Of a stretch of 27,229 nt of DNA, positions 8,089 through 13,385 are shown in pieces. The stretch comes from a virus: the IMG/VR virus record IMGVR_UViG_3300029309_000285, positions 1-27,229 of that record; one strand, given 5' to 3'. Both the position numbers and the translations under genes were made by a program. Position 1 is the stretch's first letter, and each line of letters opens with the position of its first letter. The notes beneath the pieces were generated by a model that did not search any database, had not been told where the DNA came from, and saw nothing but the letters and a program-made list of their open reading frames with translations.

Positions 8089-9572
8089 TAATAATAATTC
8101 CTTTTACGAGCCTTTGAGTTGTTTTCCATAACGTAATCTTCTGGGTGTTGTAATAACCCGCCCTGCCTAAATCGCATGATAGCTTGTGTAGTAGAATCTA
8201 CAAAGTCGTCATGATCTCCAAATGGAAATGCAGCACATTCCTCGATTACTTCCTCGGCAAACTTTTGTTCTGGCGCCCATATCATTCCAGACTCAAAAAG
8301 TGGTGCGCATGCATTTACCCTTGCATGTTTATCATTTCCTTTGCTCGGTGTAAAGTTAACAACTGGTATATCCATTTGCCTTAACTCGTACGTCAAAGGT
8401 AAACCTGATGCCTTTGATTCTACTATAACTGTCTCTGGTTTCCAATAAGAATATTGCTCTAAAGCCATTCTTCTTAACTCTGGAAACTCATATCTGCCTT
8501 TTATAGCGTCCAATAACAGGAGTTGTGGTGGTCCATCCTCTTCTGGATACCACAATCCCCATGTTGTTATTGCACTGTAATCAGCTGTCTCCTTTTTTAA
8601 AAATGCTGTGTCGTAGCTTTGTATGACATGATAGAGTGGTGGTATATCCTCTGAATCATACTTCATCCACCATTCTCGTTTTAATATTGCACCTTCTTCA
8701 CTGGTTGGTTCTTGCATCCATTGTGCATTCCATTTACCAACCGGTAGTGTTGCTTTTACCTTTTCTAATTCTTCTAGTTTCCAATATTCAGGCCATACTG
8801 GTTTTGCTTTGTCTGATCCTTGGTCCATGATTGCTGGAAACTCGACCACGTGCCATTGATCAGCTTTCGCTTCTTTTTGATTTGCAAGAAGCATACCTGT
8901 TAAATCTTTTGTAGACCAACGTGTCATAACTAAAACGATCTTGGCTCCAGGTTGCAAACGTTGTCGTGGTCCTGATGTATACCAATCATAAGCAGACTCC
9001 ATGGCAGTCGGAGATAGTGCGTCTTGCTCCGAGTGTGGATCGTCAATGATTAATAAGTCAGCACCCCGTCCGGTGATGGCACCGCCGACACCTGCTGCGA
9101 AGTATTCGCCACCTTGTGCTGTTTCCCACCTACCAGCGGCTTTACTATCTTCTTGCAGTCTTGTTTGAAATATCTTGTGATACTCTTCAGAGTCAATTAA
9201 GTTCTTGGCCTTACGTCCAAAACGAATAGCTAATTCACCTGTGTGCGTTGCTTGTATAATTTTTAATTTTGGATTACGGCCCACCATCCATGCTGGCAAA
9301 AGGTAAGACGCAAATTCTGATTTGGTGTGCCTTGGTGGCATATTTATAATCAAACGATTTATTTCACCCGTTGCAAGTTTATTAAATTTTTCTGCTATGT
9401 GCCTGTGGTGGGACCCCTCTACAAATTCTGGCCACACACATTTTACAAAAGATAGAAAGTCACTCTTTGCTTTTGACTGTATCTTTTTTTCAGTAAGCAA
9501 GAGCTGCATTTGTTTAAATGTTTTTCTTACGTCTGATGGAAGTTTGTTTATATCTACTTTATCTACATTCAT
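8088..9572 (-). CDS. terL: Terminase large subunit (ATPase and nuclease)
   Basis: The 494-aa protein drives DNA packaging into the procapsid and cuts the concatemer. In the ATPase domain the Walker A-like MPPRHTKSE is at 78-86, Walker B LLIIDDPH at 173-180 and the coupling motif VMTRW at 215-219. The RNase H-like nuclease domain shows SYDTAF (Asp321), VIVESK (Glu385) and HDDFVDS (Asp455/456). Length and motif order are normal. The ATG at 9572 has no Shine-Dalgarno sequence; a perfect (A6T6)2 tract occupies that place. The small subunit is not adjacent: it lies about 4.7 kb away on the other strand. Downstream genes follow with one-base overlaps. Confidence 0.95.
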   Translation of the reverse strand: MNVDKVDINKLPSDVRKTFKQMQLLLTEKKIQSKAKSDFLSFVKCVWPEFVEGSHHRHIAEKFNKLATGEINRLIINMPPRHTKSEFASYLLPAWMVGRNPKLKIIQATHTGELAIRFGRKAKNLIDSEEYHKIFQTRLQEDSKAAGRWETAQGGEYFAAGVGGAITGRGADLLIIDDPHSEQDALSPTAMESAYDWYTSGPRQRLQPGAKIVLVMTRWSTKDLTGMLLANQKEAKADQWHVVEFPAIMDQGSDKAKPVWPEYWKLEELEKVKATLPVGKWNAQWMQEPTSEEGAILKREWWMKYDSEDIPPLYHVIQSYDTAFLKKETADYSAITTWGLWYPEEDGPPQLLLLDAIKGRYEFPELRRMALEQYSYWKPETVIVESKASGLPLTYELRQMDIPVVNFTPSKGNDKHARVNACAPLFESGMIWAPEQKFAEEVIEECAAFPFGDHDDFVDSTTQAIMRFRQGGLLQHPEDYVMENNSKARKRNYY

Positions 9573-9596
9573 AAAAAATTTTTTAAAAAATTTTTT
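9573..9596. repeat. (A6T6)2 self-complementary tract at the terL start
   Basis: Directly before the terminase ATG there are two consecutive A6T6 units, 24 bases identical on both strands. Phased A-tracts bend DNA. The tract replaces the ribosome-binding site, and its U6 runs could also pair with A6 in the mRNA leader. A role in terminase expression or in local DNA shape at a packaging site is inference. Confidence 0.8.
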
Positions 9597-9752
9597 GCAC
9601 CACTTTAATTCTTCAAAACGTTTTTACCAGCTAAAACTCTGTAAATCAAGCAATACAACCTAGAGTAGTGGGACCCCTTTTTACAAAATGGGGGATCGCT
9701 TTTTAAGAAGTTTGGATTTTGTGTTTCGGGGTGGTACCTCTATGAAGGGGGA
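9597..9752. promoter_or_regulatory. Non-coding leader region upstream of terL
   Basis: No convincing gene is seen here. Reading leftward, TTGATT, 17 nt and TAAAAA near 9609-9640 could be a weak promoter for terL. A CCCC...GGGG inverted repeat around an A/T-rich core lies near 9674-9693. The 11-mer GTGGGACCCCT at 9668-9678 recurs inside terL at 9408-9418. Several G-runs (GGGGG) are unusual for this genome. A packaging signal is conceivable but not shown. Confidence 0.3.
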
Positions 9753-9776
9753 GCCCAGGCCCGTTAGGGCCTGGGC
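9753..9776 (-). terminator. Strong GC hairpin after the small late genes
   Basis: GCCCAGGCCC and GGGCCTGGGC form a perfect 10-bp stem with a GTTA loop, starting 7 bases after the stop of the gene ending at 9784. On the minus strand it is followed by CTCCCCCTTC, not by a U-run, so it is not a textbook intrinsic terminator. It could stabilise the 3' end of the upstream message or pause RNA polymerase before the terL leader. Confidence 0.5.
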
Positions 9777-9783
9777 AAGAGAG

Positions 9784-10014
9784 TTAATCTAACAAGACCA
9801 TATAAGCTTTCGCATTGTGTTTCATAAACCAATCTAAATTCTTACGCATTGAGTTCCAATGCTTTGAGTGTCCTGTGATCCCAGACTCTTGATCATCGAT
9901 CGTTGCCTGTAGTTCATCAAGAAAGATTTGGTCATGTCGCTTTGCTTCTTCTGGTGTTAGCATAACAGATTCGCCGTTGAATCTGTTCTTTCTTTCTTCT
10001 GTTCTTTCTGTCAT
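9784..10014 (-). CDS. 76-aa acidic/helical protein of unknown function
   Basis: The protein begins MTERTEERKNRFNGESVMLT and continues with PEEAKRHDQIFLDELQATIDDQES and a C-terminal helix ending in KAYMVLLD. No known domain is recognised. I prefer the ATG at 10014 because a near-consensus promoter (TTGACA, 17 nt, TATATT) ends 7 nt upstream, which predicts a transcript beginning at or next to this codon. A longer form from the ATG at 10044 (86 aa) would overlap the preceding stop by eight bases (ATGCTTGA) and is also possible. The gene ends just before a strong hairpin and is the last small gene before the terL leader. Confidence 0.6.
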   Translation of the reverse strand: MTERTEERKNRFNGESVMLTPEEAKRHDQIFLDELQATIDDQESGITGHSKHWNSMRKNLDWFMKHNAKAYMVLLD

Positions 10015-10021
10015 ATCCTTG

Positions 10022-10050
10022 AATATATAGGATAAGTCAAGCATTGTCAA
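10022..10050 (-). promoter_or_regulatory. Sigma70-type promoter, likely leaderless transcript
   Basis: On the minus strand, TTGACA (10050-10045), a 17-nt spacer and TATATT (10027-10022) form a near-consensus promoter. The -10 box ends 7 nt before the ATG at 10014, so transcription should start at about the A of the start codon. The spacer carries TATCCTA, shared with other promoters of this window. It overlaps the end of the upstream zinc-finger gene. Confidence 0.6.
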
Positions 10051-10342
10051 TGTTGTTTTTATATTCAAGATTCCACATACTAGCACCCTTTACAGGGTCC
10101 TTGATAGGTGTTTCGAGCGCCTTTGGTCTTGGGGCTATTGCAATGACTTGTTGCCAATGTTTATAAAAGAAATCAGTATAACACATTTGACTACAGAACA
10201 CAGACCAGACAGAATTTTCATTCCAGGAAGTTTGTCCAATCTTTCTAGTTCTTAGTACTTTGTTTCCTTTGCTACCTCTTATTCTGTCAACTGTTTTATT
10301 TGTGTGGCAACTCGGACCGTGACACCATTTAAAATTACTCAT
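10037..10342 (-). CDS. Cys-rich small zinc-binding protein
   Basis: A 101-aa protein starting MSNFKWCHGPSCHTNKTVDR. It has CHGPSCH near the N-terminus and CSQMC about 40 residues later, followed by an aromatic helix (YTDFFYKHWQQVIAIAPR). The four-Cys plus His arrangement suggests a treble-clef or MYM-type zinc fold. I remember closely similar proteins (with IRGxKGxKVLRTRKI) in uncultured marine phages, unannotated. I chose the ATG at 10342 over a TTG 18 bases upstream because it overlaps the stop of the 48-aa gene by eight bases (ATGAGTAA). A nucleic-acid-binding or regulatory role is inference. Confidence 0.7.
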   Translation of the reverse strand: MSNFKWCHGPSCHTNKTVDRIRGSKGNKVLRTRKIGQTSWNENSVWSVFCSQMCYTDFFYKHWQQVIAIAPRPKALETPIKDPVKGASMWNLEYKNNIDNA

Positions 10343-10481
10343 ATCTTGGCAACCCCCCAAATATCATTGTTATACTTAAAAACAATAACAATACTGAAAC
10401 AATTAAATGTGATGTATGGAATGCGATAATCAAACTTAGTTGCGCCATTACTACACCTAATAATAATAAAAGTAATTTCAT
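10335..10481 (-). CDS. 48-aa two-segment membrane protein
   Basis: This short gene begins MKLLLLLLGVVMAQLSLIIA and consists of two hydrophobic segments (about 2-20 and 26-43) joined by FHTSH, ending GGLPRYE. It is too short for an enzyme. Small hairpin membrane proteins in phages include holins, antiholins and host-membrane modulators, but nothing selects among these. The ATG shares one base with the upstream stop (TAATG), and its stop lies inside the next start (ATGAGTAA). The two overlaps and a clean membrane topology argue that it is expressed. Confidence 0.6.
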   Translation of the reverse strand: MKLLLLLLGVVMAQLSLIIAFHTSHLIVSVLLLFLSITMIFGGLPRYE

Positions 10482-10666
10482 TAGTGCCTCACTTTCCAAG
10501 ATGTAGTCGCAGTTCTATAATTGTGTGCGTCTAAATCATAATAAACATAATAAGGGACACCTTGTTTTGATACCCCATATCTGCTTTTTTCGTCGTGTTT
10601 GCCTTTACGAGTAATATGTTTTTTGTGCTTACTCGCCCAATAAGTTATATAAAATGTTTTAGTCAT
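10481..10666 (-). CDS. 61-aa basic, Tyr-rich protein of unknown function
   Basis: The protein begins MTKTFYITYWASKHKKHITR and contains a central charged region and VPYYVYYDLDAHNYRTATTSWKVRH at the end. The alternation of aromatic and polar residues at the C-terminus suggests two or three beta strands, as in a small barrel or WYL-like fold fragment, but no family is recognised. A purine-rich AAGAGAGAAA leader precedes the ATG. It is the first gene after a promoter whose spacer is filled by an 11-bp palindrome, so it probably heads a short operon of four small genes running to 9784. Confidence 0.55.
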   Translation of the reverse strand: MTKTFYITYWASKHKKHITRKGKHDEKSRYGVSKQGVPYYVYYDLDAHNYRTATTSWKVRH

Positions 10667-10686
10667 ATTTATTTCTCTCTTTCTGT

Positions 10687-10719
10687 CCCTATCCTATATT
10701 AAATAGGATAGGGTGTCAA
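10687..10719 (-). promoter_or_regulatory. Promoter with built-in 11-bp palindromic operator
   Basis: On the minus strand TTGACA (10719-10714), a 17-nt spacer and TAGGAT (10696-10691) form a promoter for the gene starting at 10666. CCCTATCCTAT (10687-10697) and ATAGGATAGGG (10703-10713) are perfect inverted repeats separated by 5 nt and cover the spacer and -10 box exactly. A dimeric repressor bound here would block RNA polymerase. As RNA it is not followed by a U-run, so a terminator is less likely. Confidence 0.6.
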
Positions 10720-10722
10720 TAG

Positions 10723-11700
10723 TTAATTTACACTTTCTGCATTATTTTTTTCGTATAATAACCTCGCTTTTATTTTATCTGCTCTTGATACATTTTTGTT
10801 TTTCATACCCTTAATTCTTTCTGCAAGATTTTTAGGATTATAAATTACAAGTCCTGTACTATTAGTTCTGATTATTTCTGCGTCAGTAATATTTAAACCA
10901 AGTTCTGTTGCAAGTTCTATTGCCTCGTCTAAATATTTATAACCTTTTAAACCAAGTTTAATTTCTTTCATTTGATCTAAAACAGATTTTATCCATTTAT
11001 AATGCGACATAACAAAATTACCTTTTTGTGCTTTCCACTCTTGCAACATCATAAATTCTTCTTTAGTACAAGCGATTGACCTATCTCTACAATAATCTCT
11101 ACCAATTAAATCTAACTGATATTTTTCGTTCCACTCTTTACCATAGCCACTATCACTATCGCCAAGATATTTATTATTGTTGTCAGCATATTTTGTTTTG
11201 TGTGGGTTGTCGTTTTTACCCTCTTGTTCAATCAAAATATCTGGGTTGCAATCTTCCTGTGCTTTTAGTTCATCTCTAAACAAAGCATAACCATAATCAT
11301 TATCTGAATTATGAGAATAATTGCTATTAGTATCAAAGCTACCATTTAACTTAAAGTCAAAATGTTTTTCAATTTGTTTTTCTCTCATTACAGGATTATT
11401 GTCATAATCTCTTTCTTCAACCTCGCCCATATAATGAAAATGAAAACAACTATCTTTTGCAATAGTATTTACATTTTGAAATTTATTTTGAAGATACCAA
11501 GCTTTCTCAACATCACTTTCAGTATAATGTCGTCTAACGATATTCTTGGCAATATCCCAAGCTTTATCATTTAGATCAATTTGTTTTCCTTTGAGTTCAT
11601 CATACTTTTGTTTTTCTTGCGTGTCCTCTTGTTCCAAGTGTACTCGCATACGATTTGCTATCTTATTACGATACTCTTGGTTTAGTCTTATTCTAGTCAT
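10723..11700 (-). CDS. 325-aa protein of unknown function (weak resemblance to Nmad5)
   Basis: The protein starts MTRIRLNQEYRNKIANRMRV and continues as a long charged helical region to about residue 60. A Cys/His-containing stretch (DSCFHFHY), a low-complexity Asn/Asp/Tyr part (about 120-195), CNPD, and a C-terminal helical domain with KSVLDQMKEIKLGLKGYKYL follow. The opening resembles phage Nmad5 proteins (proposed nucleotide-modification-associated), but the match is from memory and weak. I chose the ATG at 11700 because AGAGGAC lies directly upstream; the frame is open 22 codons further. The gene is the first leftward gene from the bidirectional promoter at 11738-11776. Confidence 0.6.
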   Translation of the reverse strand: MTRIRLNQEYRNKIANRMRVHLEQEDTQEKQKYDELKGKQIDLNDKAWDIAKNIVRRHYTESDVEKAWYLQNKFQNVNTIAKDSCFHFHYMGEVEERDYDNNPVMREKQIEKHFDFKLNGSFDTNSNYSHNSDNDYGYALFRDELKAQEDCNPDILIEQEGKNDNPHKTKYADNNNKYLGDSDSGYGKEWNEKYQLDLIGRDYCRDRSIACTKEEFMMLQEWKAQKGNFVMSHYKWIKSVLDQMKEIKLGLKGYKYLDEAIELATELGLNITDAEIIRTNSTGLVIYNPKNLAERIKGMKNKNVSRADKIKARLLYEKNNAESVN

Positions 11701-11737
11701 TTGTCCTCTTTCTTTTTTATTTGTTTGCATTGATTTG

Positions 11738-11776
11738 AAATTATCACTTGACAAAAGGATTGTCAAGTATTATATA
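11738..11776. promoter_or_regulatory. Symmetrical bidirectional promoter with palindromic operator
   Basis: Rightward: TTGACA (11748-11753), 17 nt, TATATA (11771-11776). Leftward: TTGACA (11766-11761), then TAATTT after 17 nt (or GATAAT after 15). The two -35 boxes are the halves of a perfect inverted repeat, ACTTGACAA / TTGTCAAGT with 5 nt between (11746-11768). Each -35 lies inside the other promoter's spacer, so only one polymerase can bind at a time. The rightward arm would start the structured RNA at about 11783; the leftward arm drives the 325-aa gene. Confidence 0.65.
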
Positions 11777-11921
11777 GGATTAACTATTTGTTAAGTTAAG
11801 TTAAACCACCTCTGGCAATTGTAAGACCTCGTTTCTGGTTTCCGGTCGATAAACTTGTCAACCAGTGGGACAACTTCTAGTTGTGGTTTGGGATTATCTC
11901 TCCCACGTTTCTACAACTAGA

Positions 11922-12019
11922 ACTGATCCCTGGACATGTGGCACTGGATACAGTGATAGGCCCTGGCCGGCTAGTAAACAATAGACTCCGGGCCTCATTC
12001 CATATGTCCTGGGATCAGT
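11922..12019 (+). repeat. Long-stem domain 1 of the structured RNA
   Basis: Arms 11922-11941 and 12000-12019 form a 20-bp stem (ACTGATCCCTGGACATGTGG on the left). The only non-Watson-Crick positions are T-T at pair 10 (11931/12010) and G-T at pair 17. The interior holds CACTG-GATA-CAGTG (11942-11955) and a second hairpin closed by AGGCCC/GGGCCT (11958-11963/11990-11995), giving a three-way junction. Confidence 0.7.
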
Positions 12020-12074
12020 GTGAGAAGAGTTTGATCAACTCGTGATGGCCCGAGGCGGGCGCTCTACACTGATC

Positions 12075-12138
12075 ACTGATCCCTGGTTTCTTCCATATAC
12101 TAGCTTAACCATGGAGGCGGGAGAAACCTGGGATCAGT
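12075..12138 (+). repeat. Long-stem domain 2 of the structured RNA
   Basis: Arms 12075-12094 and 12119-12138 form a 20-bp stem starting ACTGATCCCTGG, with T-T at pair 10 (12084/12129) and T-G at pair 18. The upper half (GGTTTCTTCC) differs from domain 1 on both arms while pairing is kept. The apical loop is 24 nt. It is preceded by an extra ACTGATC copy. Confidence 0.7.
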
Positions 12139-12247
12139 CATTAATGACTGTGAGAGTAAACACTATAACACGGCGGGCGCTTAAGGGATCCCCGAATGTT
12201 GACTGAAGGACAGGGCGTCAACCCCCCGCGTAGCATAGTGACTGATC

Positions 12248-12370
12248 ACTGATCTCTGATCTCATTGTTCGACCGGTGAGTTCCTGCGATATGCTTACAA
12301 CTCGCAAGGTTGTAAGGTCCTCGAAAGAGCGCAGAGGAAACGTACAAGTTCGATGAGATCTGAGATCAGT
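12248..12370 (+). repeat. Long-stem domain 3 of the structured RNA
   Basis: Arms 12248-12267 and 12351-12370 form a 20-bp stem starting ACTGATCTCTGATC, with T-T at pair 10 (12257/12361) and T-G at pair 19. Pair 8 is T-A instead of C-G, a compensated change against domains 1 and 2. Inside are CTTACAAC/GTTGTAAG with a 7-nt loop (12294-12316), CTC-GAAA-GAG with a GNRA tetraloop (12320-12329), and a TTCC-TGCG stem with a bulge. An extra ACTGATC precedes it. Confidence 0.7.
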
Positions 12371-12446
12371 TGTGATTACAGGCGTGGCAGCAAGCAGAAG
12401 CTGTAATTGAGAATGCTACGTTGCGCGACAGCTGGTCTATTGTGGC

Positions 12447-12469
12447 CCGGGGCTCTTCGGTGGTTTTTT
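12447..12469 (+). terminator. Terminator-like hairpin with T6 at the end of the structured RNA
   Basis: CCGGG and TTCGG around a GCTC loop (12447-12460, two G-U pairs) are followed by TGG and six Ts (12464-12469). It could end the rightward RNA before the GP88 promoter. The stem is short, so its strength is uncertain. The TAATCACA that closes the last domain overlaps its end. Confidence 0.45.
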
Positions 12470-12487
12470 AATCACAGCAACAGGCCG

Positions 12488-12522
12488 CAAGCTCCAAGCT
12501 GCAAGCTTCAAGCTTGACAAGA
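12488..12522. repeat. Heptamer array 1 (CAAGCNN, 4 units)
   Basis: CAAGC starts at 12488, 12495, 12502 and 12509, exactly 7 nt apart, with variable last two bases (TC, TG, TT, TT). A degenerate CAAGA follows at 12518. The final unit supplies part of the -35 box of the GP88 promoter. The same unit forms the larger array after GP88. Confidence 0.85.
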
Positions 12523-12542
12523 AAGGATTATAGGATTATAAA
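12514..12542 (+). promoter_or_regulatory. Promoter of the GP88 gene, likely leaderless
   Basis: TTGACA (12514-12519), a 17-nt spacer containing TAGGAT, and TATAAA (12537-12542) form a near-consensus promoter. Only GGATGT separates the -10 box from the ATG at 12549, so the transcript should begin at or very near the start codon. The -35 box is built from the last heptamer unit, which links the array to expression of the gene. Confidence 0.65.
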
Positions 12543-12548
12543 GGATGT

Positions 12549-13151
12549 ATGAATACTAAAGAAGCATTAAAAATTATAGGCGGCAGCCTGAGCAAACCTT
12601 CAAAGATGCCAGGATGGTCAATAGGTTTACCAGCCAAGGAATGCAAGACAGGCGGCAAGCTGCAAGCGGTCCCCGGTTCAGTATGTTATGACTGCTACGC
12701 ATTAAAAGGTTGTTACGTGTTCAAGGTTGTTCAGGATGCACAGTACCGGAGACTGGCAGCCATCAAGAGCCCGGAATGGGTTCAGGCCATGGCACACCTA
12801 ATCAATAGCAAAAAGCCGGATGTATTTCGATGGCATGACAGCGGAGACGTCCAGGACCCTGAGCACTTAAACAAAATTTATCAAGTTTGCAGGTTAACAC
12901 CTAGCAAGCGTCACTGGCTCCCGACTCGTGAAGCATGGATCAAAGCTCACCTGACAGGCAAGCCAGACAATTTAGTCATACGATTTAGCGCGCCCATGGT
13001 AGACCAGCGGGCGCCTCAGTCGTGGCCCAACTCTTCAGAGGTGGTTAGTTCAGGGGCCAGCTGTCCAGCTGCAAAACAAGACAATGAATGCCGTGACTGC
13101 AGGGCCTGTTGGGACAGCTCAATTAAAACAATTTCATATGGGAAACATTGA
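12549..13151 (+). CDS. GP88-family protein
   Basis: The 200-aa protein matches the 'gene product 88' family named after mycobacteriophage L5 gp88. Family hallmarks are LSKPSKMPGWSIGLPA (14-29), an N-terminal cysteine group with CYDCYALKGCY (about 46-56), FRWHDSGDVQD (about 93-103) and RHWLPTRE (about 121-128), with further Cys near the C-terminus (CRDCRAC). The Cys set suggests bound metal or an iron-sulfur cluster, but the activity is unknown. It stands on the plus strand between leftward genes, looks richer in G+C, and is flanked by CAAGC heptamer arrays; two further CAAGC units 7 nt apart occur inside it at 12656 and 12663. This suggests that it came in as part of a cassette. Confidence 0.85.
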   Translation: MNTKEALKIIGGSLSKPSKMPGWSIGLPAKECKTGGKLQAVPGSVCYDCYALKGCYVFKVVQDAQYRRLAAIKSPEWVQAMAHLINSKKPDVFRWHDSGDVQDPEHLNKIYQVCRLTPSKRHWLPTREAWIKAHLTGKPDNLVIRFSAPMVDQRAPQSWPNSSEVVSSGASCPAAKQDNECRDCRACWDSSIKTISYGKH

Positions 13152-13152
13152 C

Positions 13153-13347
13153 ATGTGGCATCACCCAAAATATTATAAAGAATTACGAAAGCTACGTAAT
13201 AAACTGGATCAGGCCATTAGCAAACCCGACACTCGCGAAGTCGTTGATAGCGTGCGCCCTGATCCGGGCCTCAAGCCCCAAGCTTCAAGCGACAAGCATC
13301 AAGCTGCAAGCCACAAGCGCCAAGCTTCAAGCTCCAAGCCCCGATAA
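13153..13347 (+). CDS. 64-aa protein whose C-terminus is encoded by the heptamer array
   Basis: It begins MWHHPKYYKELRKLRNKLDQ, one base after the GP88 stop, and continues through a charged helix into repeats of the type KPQASSDKHQAASHKRQASS, which are simply the translation of CAAGCNN units (7 nt repeated three times gives 7 residues). The first 40 residues look like a genuine helical peptide; the tail looks accidental. No clear ribosome-binding site is present, but re-initiation after GP88 is possible. A start 15 bases upstream inside GP88 would give MGNID first. I consider it a plausible but unproven gene. Confidence 0.4.
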   Translation: MWHHPKYYKELRKLRNKLDQAISKPDTREVVDSVRPDPGLKPQASSDKHQAASHKRQASSSKPR

Positions 13348-13385
13348 ATACAAGCGACAAGCTTCAAGCCCCAAGCTGCAAGCTC
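13272..13385. repeat. Heptamer array 2 (CAAGCNN, 15 units)
   Basis: CAAGC begins at 13272 and then every 7 nt to 13335 (10 units). A 9-nt interruption (CGATAAATA) follows, then five more from 13351 to 13379. The pentamer is invariant in all units while the last two bases vary widely (CC, TT, GA, AT, TG, CA, GC and so on). This is not what copy-slippage of a simple repeat gives; it looks like spacing-constrained binding sites. The plus-strand ORF ending at 13347 and the minus-strand VRR-NUC gene ending at 13327 both terminate inside it. Confidence 0.9.

Larger units (their letters stand above)
11783..12469 (+). ncRNA. Large structured non-coding RNA candidate
   Basis: This is the main gap without a convincing gene (11767-12548). 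It has a plausible promoter on its left and a terminator-like hairpin with T6 on its right, and inverted repeats throughout. The order is: TTGTC/GACAA, then TTCTAGTTGT/ACAACTAGAA enclosing TGGGA/TCCCA, three long-stem domains (11922-12019, 12075-12138, 12248-12370), and TGTGATTA/TAATCACA closing the end. Linkers hold GAGTT/AACTC, GCCCG/CGGGC and a 16-base palindrome (12135-12150). Wobble positions in the three stems are G-U on the plus strand and would be A-C on the minus strand, which points to rightward RNA. It recalls giant phage RNAs such as GOLLD or ROOL in scale only. A replication origin is the main alternative. Confidence 0.6.

Noticed and set aside
12270-12360. tRNA-like pieces (GTTCGAC, GTTCGAT, a stem with 7-nt loop)
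   Set aside because: The 7-nt loop TCGCAAG lacks the U33/purine37 pattern of an anticodon loop, no acceptor stem or D-arm can be drawn, and the stems belong better to the long-stem domain 3.
13272-13385. CRISPR-like array
   Set aside because: Units are 7 nt with two variable bases; there are no spacers of useful length and no cas genes. The PD-(D/E)XK exonuclease is a normal phage recombination nuclease.
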